Assembly: GCA_043808325.1 (NCBI GenBank)
Contig: JAZDEY010000004.1
Coordinates: 1 to 64,000, forward strand
Reading direction: 5' to 3'
DNA length: 64,000 nucleotides
Origin: JAZDEY01 sp043808325 [NCBI: Candidatus Eiseniibacteriota bacterium]
GTDB taxonomy: Bacteria > Arandabacterota > Arandabacteria > Arandabacterales
Part shown: positions 56,736 through 64,000 of the stretch, in pieces
Position numbering within the stretch: position 1 is the first letter of the stretch
How the letters are laid out: each line of letters opens with the position of its first letter
Program-made: the position numbers and the translations under genes
Notes under the pieces: model-generated
The model's input: only the letters and a program-made list of their open reading frames with translations
Told to the model about the DNA's origin: nothing
Database searches by the model: none

Positions 56736-59700
56736 CTAATCGTTGCCTCCATTCACGACACCGATCTTGATGTTCTTTATCACGACCTTCGAGCCATCAT
56801 CGGCTTTAACATGCCCGATGTACGCACCCGTTGCAACCGGCTTGCCGACCTCATCGGTTCCCAGCCAGTTCACATAGGACTCGCCCAGATTGAACCACCG
56901 GTCCGCAACGGTCACTACCGGCTCGCCCGCGAAGTCATATATCTTGATCGTGACGTTCGCACCCTTGCTAAGATCGAAGCTGATCGTAGCGTACTCACCC
57001 TTCCAAGGATCGAACGGGTTCGGATAGCTTATCACAGTGACAACGAGAACGGGTTTGCCAATGGGGAAAGCCAAGACGCTGAAGTTCCCAGCCACGTCGG
57101 TTGCCGTGATCACTACTCCATCCGCACCGTCACCCACGTCGAACTTGAGGGTGCCGATCAGGTAATTGCCCATAGGCACGAACTCGTAGTCTGTCTCCAC
57201 ACCGTCGACCAGGACTGTGAATCCGGTTGGGTCGATACCCGAACCCGAATCCTCTACCCTGACCTCGATCGTCCGGTCACTCTCGTCGCTTATGAGCGTC
57301 ATGACAGGCGGCGTCGCGTCGACCGCGAAGCTTCTCCACACTGGATTTGCATGGTTGCCGGCACAATCGGCGACACCGTGGTCAGGCGGATAGTGTCTGC
57401 ACACCTGATCACAAGCGCTGTAGGAATAGGGACCGTCGCATTCGTCACCGACGCACACAAACCCGTCGTATACGGTGAGACCGATTGACGTCTCGTCGTC
57501 GAGGATCTTGCCGTAAACCATGTCACCCAAGTCGGCTGTGACGGTACCACTCTCCTCGTCAAAGGTCATAGCACTCGGCGTGAATGTGCCGATGAATGTC
57601 CAGGTGCCACCCTTCACTGCCCAGACATCGACGAACAGGGTCGCAAGATCCACTCCGCTGAGGTCATCGGAGACATGCAGCGTGAAGGACGGATTCGCAC
57701 CCACGAAGGCACCCACGAAGTCCACGGTCGGGGGAGCCGCATCCACCGTGATGGTGGACGTGATGCTCTTCTTATCCCCGATCGAGTTCGCCGCGGAGAT
57801 CTTGACGGTGTACGTGCCCGCGGGCAGACCCTTCCATATGCCGCCACCACGCCCATGCCAGTAATCCTCCCAATCCCAGGTAGGATCGACTGAAACATAC
57901 AGGTTGTGGGAGACATCGTCGTACGTGGCGTCGATGCCGTCAGCAGCCGTGCCGTCGTAGTAGATTATCATGTTGTCGAACAGCTTGAGGCCGGTCGACG
58001 GGCCGTCAAGCACGACCTTGATCTCGTCCTCGTTGATGCTGCCGCAGAGGAGATCCTCGATCGTTGAGTAGAACGACGGCCACCTGCCGGTGTACCTGGC
58101 CTGGCCCTCCTGGATAACGCAGCTCGGCCAATAGACGGGCTGTGTGATCCTAAGGGTGCTCCCTGCAACCACTGCGAAGGCGCCCGTGTGGGTCGTTTTG
58201 AACGACACGGTCTTGGCTGTGGGATTGACGGTCACGTTGGTAATGCCGTAACACTCCCACTCGCTGCAGTACCCGCACCACCTGGCGACTCTCAAGTTCT
58301 CCTCGCTAGTGCCGGCAGGAATCGTGCCACCTGCATAGGACAGCGTGACACTCGCCTTCATGCCGTTGTCGAACTCGAAGGTGTGGTACTCGTCCTCGTT
58401 GTCCCAACCGTGATCCAGGAAGCTGAACATCCTGGTATCGCCCACCGGGACCAACTCCTCGAGGGACGGGTCGGCAGTCGGATTCGGGATGTTGATGACG
58501 ATCATGCCGTCCGTCGGGAACCACACAGCGCCCGAAGGAATGTTGACCGTCATGCTGTCCTGGCTGACTGCGCCCTTGGTGCCCTCGTTATCAGTGACCT
58601 TGAAGAGCTTCACGTCTTTGGTCTTGGCTCCGACCGTGCCGGCGTTGTTGTAGGCCGCGATAATGGTCACGTTGCCCCAACCGCCGAGCCCATTGAGCGT
58701 GAATGCATCGACCCACTCGGCCGGATTGTCCGGACGCTCGAGGTCGAGCAACATCGCCCACGGCGCGTTGAAGTGATCCTCAGGATCGCTGTCGTATACC
58801 ACGATCACGCTGGGCTGTCCCGAAGCACACACCGCCTTGACGGCGATCTCATCATAGTCGTCAAGGTTGCCCCACCTGGTGAGGCTGGAGACAAGATTCG
58901 TGCCCTGCATCGTGACCTTGTGGTTCGCGATGGTCACAAACATCATCGCAGGGTCCTGATCAAAGAGCATGTTGTAATCGTTATCGTAAGCAACTGCCCG
59001 GACCCAGAAGCCGCCGGCCAGAGGCTCGAAGTGCCACGGCACACCATAGAGACCGTCGCAGATCTCGGTATCGCCGTCACCGATCACCGTCCACTCGGCG
59101 GCAACGGTCGCAGCCTTGTACTCGAACCTCACAAAGTCAATGTCCGTCTGGCCCTGGCCGTGGGTATCGGTCGTGGCCCAGATGTAACCGCTGACGTCAT
59201 CGACGCCGGCGATTATGGCCTTGGGCGCGATCTGGTCGACGATGCAGATGGTGACGTAAGGCAGCGAAGGAGCGCCGTCCACGTCAGCTCTGTTGTCGAC
59301 ATTATCCACACCCACGACTCTCAGGTAGTACTCGCCGTCAACCAACGTACCGGTATCCCAGTTGATGCTGTAGTCAGGACCAGCACCGACAACCGGCCCA
59401 CCGAGGTCGATCCAGCCGTCATCCGACGGGCGGCCCTGGCCGTTACCCGGCTCACTCATGCTGCCGCCGAGATAGCCGCCGCCGTTGACCACCGGCTGAT
59501 ACTGGAACTGAGCCTTCTTGAGGCCGCTGTCGAACTTCTGGTTGTGCCCGTTCATGCACTGGCTCTCGGGCACGTTATCCTCACTCACACCGTGGATGGT
59601 GATCACACCATAATAGTTGGATCCGTCCGGCGTCACATCACTGTTGATCTGGCCGATCCAACCGTAGGGCGCCCACTGATCGACATACACCGTGCGGGTG

Positions 59701-62700
59701 CTGTAGGTCTCGTTGCCGGCCTTGTCCTCAACCTTGAAGATCATGTCGTACCAGCCGGACTGGATCTGGGTGAAGCCCGTGGTCCAGTCGTAAGCGTACG
59801 GAGCCTGATCATCCCGTCGGAGAGGAATGGCCGAGTTGAGATCAGCGTCGACCGACTTGTACATGAAGTGCACGTGGTCGAGCATGCCGTCATCGGTCGC
59901 CTCAGCCATCATCTCGACGTGCGGACCGCCGATATAGACATCCGGTGTGGTCGGCAGTACTGAGCCGGGCTCATACGTCGGAGTGAGCGTGAAGGCATCC
60001 ACCGTCGGCGGCGTGTTGTCGACGTGCACCGTAATGGCCCGGGAATCCAAATCGTCGCAGGTGTTGAGGTTATCATCCCTGGCGACCGCTCTCAATTCAT
60101 ACGCGCCATCAACCAAAAGGTCGGTGCTCCACTCAATGTCATCACCGTTAACATCGGTGTCCCACGGTTGCCCGTCATCCGGACGAGTGGTGGCGATCGT
60201 TGTCCAATCGCCTTCACCGGATCTCCACTGATAGGTTATGTCGTACACTTCGTCATCATCCAGGACATCCGCCGTCAAGTTCAGAATACCCTTGACGTAG
60301 CTGCCAGGAGCAGGGTTTGTGACGAAGGCACATGCCGGCGAAGTATCGAGAATCCAGATAGGCACGGTGGAGTATGCGATCTCCTCCGTAACGTTGCCGA
60401 GCAGATCGGTCACCACGGCTTTCAGGTCAACCTTCACATAGCCGTTCTGGAGGGCGCCGGGCTTGAGATACTGCCCGATGCCGCCGCTATCCGGGAAGGT
60501 CGCCATGTAGCCGTCCGTACCGTTGGTGCTTGCGTAGACAAGCCTGCGATGGTTAATGATGGCGTCGCCTTCCAAGAAGTACTCGACCTTGGCGATATCG
60601 CAGGTCGATGCCGTCCAAGAAGTGACCGTAACCTGGTCGCCGATCTGGACGTACGCCGGCTGCGGCCAGAGCCCGCCCTCATCGATTGCCGCGAAGTCAT
60701 TGATACTTCTTATCCTGATCTCAGGCGCCTCGTTCTGGAGAACCACCGTCATACCCATGCTGTCAGCGACGCATTCACCAAAGTAACCTGCGTCAACGCA
60801 CCCGTCACCATTCTTGTCGCAGCTCCAATTGCCGGCGACGTCTACAGTGACAAGCGCGATGTCATAGGCGCCGTCTTCGAGGCCCTGAACACCCTGCATG
60901 ACCCAGAACGTTGCAGGATCAATCTGGCCTCTCCAGATGGTCTCGCTGGTGGTGCCGTCTTCGATCATCGCGATGTTGGGCAAACCGAGCCAACCCTCGC
61001 CGTCGAGCCAGTTGCAGTCGTCGAGGTCCGGATAATCATGTCTCTTAATGATGTAGGACACGGAGTAAGTGTCGATCGGCTTCGTGTCGGGCAGCTCGGT
61101 GCCGATTATGTTGAGCACGCCCTTGGCCCGCTTCTCGCCGCACACGTCCTGGGCCTCAGGAATCGAGAGTGCGAGAATCGGCGCCTCGGCCGCAACCACG
61201 ACATTGATTGTCACCGCCTCGGTGTTGCCCACCTCATCCATAACTGTGGCTCTCAAATCAATATGATAGCCATCCTTGAGGATCGAGCTATCCCACTCGA
61301 ACAGGTATGGGATCCAGCCGTCGTCATCATGCGAAAACAGAACATCTCCGGGGTCGTAGGAGGTCTGGACACCGAGAGTGTTCCAGTCACCGAGGGAGTC
61401 CACACCATCGATTAGACCGTTGAGCCTGTATTCCAGCTTCACCTGGCCGACATCATAGTAATCGTCGAATGAAACCTCTTCGGGCCACTGCACCCAGAAT
61501 ATGGTCCCCAGATCCTTACTACCCGGGATGCTCATGCCGTCAAGCAGCCTGGTATCGTACGGATGGCTGAACCCATCCCTCCTGATCGACGCGAACACAC
61601 CACCGGGCGCGTCCTGATCGATCACCTGGATCTGCTTGAAGTGAGAAGTCGAGTTGCCGGCCTGGTCGCACACAAACAGGTTAACGCGCGCCGCTCCAGC
61701 CGGATAATTCTTAAGGTCCCAAGTGTAAGTGAAAGGCTGGCCTACAGGCAGGGTCATGTGGGCAAGCAACACCCCGAACGGCCCCATGCCCATATCCTGA
61801 CCACCCATCTCGGTCAGGTAGAGCCGGTAGGTAAGACTGCCTGTCACCGGGCACTGATCCATGGCCGTCACTTCAATCCGGGCCGAGTCCGCAAGCTCCA
61901 TGTCATACGGCGAAGGATTGCCGTTTATGGCAAACATGGTGATCATGGGCTCGAACGTGTCATACGTGAATGAGAACGGGTACAACTCAAAGCACTGATC
62001 AGGCGTCGAGTGGTTGCCCGCCTCATCCCAGGCAACTACGGCCAGGTCAAAGGTGGCGCACTGGGTAAGGTCGCCGAACTGGTCATTGAAGCCGTCGGTG
62101 TCGAACCTGTACGGCGCAGTAGGCAGCGGATAATCCGGCGGCCACTGGCCGTTGTCACTTATGACCTTCCACGGGCCGGGCTGATTATCCTGAGTAAGAG
62201 GATCGACGTCCTTGATCCTCGCCCACAGCTCGGCATAGGCCACGTTGATATACTCGCTTGCCTCGTCAAGATAACCAAGGAAGTAAGCGTTGTCGCCGCC
62301 GATATTGGTGGGCTGACCTTCCTCGACGCACGGACCCAGGTCATCGGTGAAGTAAGCTTCCACTTTAGCCATCGGAGCATTAGTGTCCGCGCTGATGCCC
62401 GTGATCCAGGTGATAGACGCATCTGACTTGTTATCTGCGTTATCTACTGCGAGCACTCCGAAGTGGTAATCGCTCTCATTGAGCTCGGTAGCCGGGTCAT
62501 CCGCTCTTTCAGGCAGAGGGTCGGATATCCACTCGTAGCTGCCGCCAAGTCCGCTAGCGGGCACGCTGCCGGCAGGAATCGCCTGACCGCGATAGGTCGT
62601 CCAGTCGGGCTTGCTGCCTGGTGTCGTCCTATCATCGTATACGTAGAACTCCTTGACGTCTTTGTTTCTCGGCACCAGTCTGTAGAACAACTGGAGGCCG

Positions 62701-64000
62701 ATACGGCCGTCAACCAGCTTCACAGCCTGCACGCCGCTGGCCGGAATGCTCGGGAACCGGAACGTCGGGTTCACAGGGTCCGGATCATCGGTATCAGCCA
62801 GCAAACCGCTAAGGGTGATTCCATCCGGCCACGCCCACACAAACGGCCATGAATCAATCACAGGCTGGTAGTTGTCGTAAGGGATCGCTGGGTCGACGTA
62901 AGGCGGGTCGGTGTCTTTATAGTTGCTCCAGTTGTCCGACACGTCCAAGACAATGACTTCGATGTCGGGATGCGGTATCGGGCCAGGAGGAACCAGATCG
63001 GTACCCTCATCTTCGAAGCCAACAGGGCCATCGGGCTGATTGGCGAGGAAGTCGCCAGGATTGGCGCCCACGCGGAAGATTTTCTTGAAGATCGCCGGGG
63101 CAAGGTCGTCGGCCTCAAGCGGTATCATAATATCCGGTGAGGGATAACCCCAATCGTAGAGATGAGCGTATGCAGCAAAGATCGGACCGCCGGCCGCCCC
63201 GGTCATATCAACAGTTACCGTCACGTCATCGCCGATGTCGCAGATGCCGTTGTGATCGTTATCTGCAAACGTGACGGTCACCTTATTCGGGTCAACCACG
63301 GGTATCTCGTTGTCGACAGCGACAGGCGAACCTGTCTCAGCGGACATGAGAACACCGCTATTGATCCAGGCCGAGAAATTGCCGGCATCGTCCATTGCAC
63401 GCAGCCTGATCCTGGTGGCATCTCCAGGGGGCACATCCGTGCCGCCCGGAAGAATCGGCGCACCTTCAACGAGTTCCTTCCCGTCCCCGTCCTCTGCCTC
63501 GTAGAAGAAGTAGTAAGAGAACCTACCGTCACCTTCGCCGAAGGCACTAAAGCCATCGTCAGCGAGGAAGAGGTAGTGATCAAGATCTGCATAGGCGGCA
63601 CCATACTGGCCTATGTCAGCCTGCACCCTGGCCGTAGACCCATTCATGTCATACCCGGGAGCAGTAGGATCGCCCATGTTGACGATGATGCTAAGCCTGT
63701 CGCCAACATTGGCGATGTTGTTGCTCGACTCAAGCAGCTCGAATGTCACGCCGGTTACAAGCGGCGGCTCGGGCACATCCGTGTCAACACGCAGACAATC
63801 CTCATCACAAGCGAGATCGCCTGACTCTACTGCCTGGTCGGTCGTCGCCGGAGCCCAGTACATAGGGCAGTATGCAACCTCCGTGACGTTACCTGCATCG
63901 TCGGTTGCTTTTACCTTAACCATGGTGCCCATGCCACCAGCCGGCTGGTCAAGCGTGCCGGCGGGAATAGGATCAAGTGAGTAACCCCACTTGTGAGCCA
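56736..64000 (-). CDS. Giant secreted Ig-like repeat protein with C-terminal sorting domain (5' end outside window)
   Basis: More than 2,400 residues; the frame is open to the right edge, so the true start lies outside. Many consecutive Ig/cadherin-like units are marked by the recurring D-x-A/V-G-N motif (ATDDAGNVTEV, AMDDAGNFSAWI, AWDEAGNHSTPD, VCDQAGNSTSHF, VEDKAGNETYST, ATDVAGNFSV), each with DNTPP/APxA-like linkers and Asp-rich loops suggestive of calcium. The last 90 residues (SYPNPFDPWKGEYATISFDL..IYDFAGEPV..GAYIGHVKA) form a FlgD-like/T9SS-type sorting domain. Low in Cys. Probably an adhesin or surface fibre; its adjacent PorV-like gene fits T9SS export. Confidence 0.85.
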   Translation of the reverse strand, partial: AHKWGYSLDPIPAGTLDQPAGGMGTMVKVKATDDAGNVTEVAYCPMYWAPATTDQAVESGDLACDEDCLRVDTDVPEPPLVTGVTFELLESSNNIANVGDRLSIIVNMGDPTAPGYDMNGSTARVQADIGQYGAAYADLDHYLFLADDGFSAFGEGDGRFSYYFFYEAEDGDGKELVEGAPILPGGTDVPPGDATRIRLRAMDDAGNFSAWINSGVLMSAETGSPVAVDNEIPVVDPNKVTVTFADNDHNGICDIGDDVTVTVDMTGAAGGPIFAAYAHLYDWGYPSPDIMIPLEADDLAPAIFKKIFRVGANPGDFLANQPDGPVGFEDEGTDLVPPGPIPHPDIEVIVLDVSDNWSNYKDTDPPYVDPAIPYDNYQPVIDSWPFVWAWPDGITLSGLLADTDDPDPVNPTFRFPSIPASGVQAVKLVDGRIGLQLFYRLVPRNKDVKEFYVYDDRTTPGSKPDWTTYRGQAIPAGSVPASGLGGSYEWISDPLPERADDPATELNESDYHFGVLAVDNADNKSDASITWITGISADTNAPMAKVEAYFTDDLGPCVEEGQPTNIGGDNAYFLGYLDEASEYINVAYAELWARIKDVDPLTQDNQPGPWKVISDNGQWPPDYPLPTAPYRFDTDGFNDQFGDLTQCATFDLAVVAWDEAGNHSTPDQCFELYPFSFTYDTFEPMITMFAINGNPSPYDMELADSARIEVTAMDQCPVTGSLTYRLYLTEMGGQDMGMGPFGVLLAHMTLPVGQPFTYTWDLKNYPAGAARVNLFVCDQAGNSTSHFKQIQVIDQDAPGGVFASIRRDGFSHPYDTRLLDGMSIPGSKDLGTIFWVQWPEEVSFDDYYDVGQVKLEYRLNGLIDGVDSLGDWNTLGVQTSYDPGDVLFSHDDDGWIPYLFEWDSSILKDGYHIDLRATVMDEVGNTEAVTINVVVAAEAPILALSIPEAQDVCGEKRAKGVLNIIGTELPDTKPIDTYSVSYIIKRHDYPDLDDCNWLDGEGWLGLPNIAMIEDGTTSETIWRGQIDPATFWVMQGVQGLEDGAYDIALVTVDVAGNWSCDKNGDGCVDAGYFGECVADSMGMTVVLQNEAPEIRIRSINDFAAIDEGGLWPQPAYVQIGDQVTVTSWTASTCDIAKVEYFLEGDAIINHRRLVYASTNGTDGYMATFPDSGGIGQYLKPGALQNGYVKVDLKAVVTDLLGNVTEEIAYSTVPIWILDTSPACAFVTNPAPGSYVKGILNLTADVLDDDEVYDITYQWRSGEGDWTTIATTRPDDGQPWDTDVNGDDIEWSTDLLVDGAYELRAVARDDNLNTCDDLDSRAITVHVDNTPPTVDAFTLTPTYEPGSVLPTTPDVYIGGPHVEMMAEATDDGMLDHVHFMYKSVDADLNSAIPLRRDDQAPYAYDWTTGFTQIQSGWYDMIFKVEDKAGNETYSTRTVYVDQWAPYGWIGQINSDVTPDGSNYYGVITIHGVSEDNVPESQCMNGHNQKFDSGLKKAQFQYQPVVNGGGYLGGSMSEPGNGQGRPSDDGWIDLGGPVVGAGPDYSINWDTGTLVDGEYYLRVVGVDNVDNRADVDGAPSLPYVTICIVDQIAPKAIIAGVDDVSGYIWATTDTHGQGQTDIDFVRFEYKAATVAAEWTVIGDGDTEICDGLYGVPWHFEPLAGGFWVRAVAYDNDYNMLFDQDPAMMFVTIANHKVTMQGTNLVSSLTRWGNLDDYDEIAVKAVCASGQPSVIVVYDSDPEDHFNAPWAMLLDLERPDNPAEWVDAFTLNGLGGWGNVTIIAAYNNAGTVGAKTKDVKLFKVTDNEGTKGAVSQDSMTVNIPSGAVWFPTDGMIVINIPNPTADPSLEELVPVGDTRMFSFLDHGWDNEDEYHTFEFDNGMKASVTLSYAGGTIPAGTSEENLRVARWCGYCSEWECYGITNVTVNPTAKTVSFKTTHTGAFAVVAGSTLRITQPVYWPSCVIQEGQARYTGRWPSFYSTIEDLLCGSINEDEIKVVLDGPSTGLKLFDNMIIYYDGTAADGIDATYDDVSHNLYVSVDPTWDWEDYWHGRGGGIWKGLPAGTYTVKISAANSIGDKKSITSTITVDAAPPTVDFVGAFVGANPSFTLHVSDDLSGVDLATLFVDVWAVKGGTWTFIGTFTPSAMTFDEESGTVTADLGDMVYGKILDDETSIGLTVYDGFVCVGDECDGPYSYSACDQVCRHYPPDHGVADCAGNHANPVWRSFAVDATPPVMTLISDESDRTIEVRVEDSGSGIDPTGFTVLVDGVETDYEFVPMGNYLIGTLKFDVGDGADGVVITATDVAGNFSVLAFPIGKPVLVVTVISYPNPFDPWKGEYATISFDLSKGANVTIKIYDFAGEPVVTVADRWFNLGESYVNWLGTDEVGKPVATGAYIGHVKADDGSKVVIKNIKIGVVNGGND

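Noticed and set aside
58188-61415. Plus-strand open frames of 591 and 463 codons
   Set aside because: Antisense shadows of the giant repeat protein; the translations are His/Arg/Val-rich without domains.

Overview
The window looks like chromosomal DNA of a GC-rich, Gram-negative-type bacterium. It carries a complete Tol-Pal envelope operon, two lipoproteins with lipoboxes, a PorV-like outer-membrane protein and secreted giants ending in FlgD-like/T9SS-type sorting domains. PorV, a C25 (gingipain-type) protease and C-terminal sorting domains together point to the FCB (Fibrobacteres-Chlorobi-Bacteroidetes) side of the tree, probably a candidate phylum known mainly from metagenomes (Eisenbacteria, Latescibacteria or Zixibacteria-like). 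The 16S gene at 42716-44288 could settle this; I cannot run that search. No integrase, transposase, prophage or CRISPR array was seen.

Layout. 211-6064 (-): hdrC-hdrB-hdrA-frdB-frdA, a soluble heterodisulfide-reductase-like module co-transcribed with a fumarate reductase. 6320-12669 (+): tolQ-tolR-tolA-tolB-pal-cpoB and a large uncharacterised ACT-like gene. 12682-15559 (-): flavoprotein, butyrate kinase, DMT transporter. 15664-34906: mixed envelope and export genes, including a hydrolase that lacks its nucleophile, membrane glycosyltransferase-like proteins, a C25 protease, two sulfatase-fold enzymes, a site-2-type protease, a MacB-type ABC pair, an M29-like aminopeptidase, a yellow/MRJP-like lipoprotein and a phosphoesterase, plus two decayed gene remnants.

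34923-38749 is a 3.7-kb segment bounded by the intact 5S gene and a second, decayed copy of the 5S 3' part in the same orientation. It holds a SatD-like/DUF3307 pair with a palindromic operator candidate, a pRiA4b-ORF3-like gene and a 57-residue ORF. The rRNA operon (16S-tRNA-Ile-tRNA-Ala-23S-5S, minus strand) follows, then tyrS and a class A penicillin-binding protein.

48068-54162 (-) is a nucleoside catabolism operon: alr, a Tudor-like small protein, deoB, cdd, rpiB, deoC and pyrimidine-nucleoside phosphorylase. Together these take pyrimidine (deoxy)nucleosides to glyceraldehyde-3-phosphate plus acetaldehyde. DeoC and RpiB carry N-terminal extensions resembling bacterial-microcompartment encapsulation peptides. 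The window ends with mazG, a NUDIX hydrolase, a PorV-like protein with a clear terminator, and a giant repeat protein running off the right edge.

Most notable: the Hdr-fumarate reductase module, the microcompartment-type DeoC/RpiB pair without shell genes in view, and the 5S-bounded SatD/DUF3307 segment.
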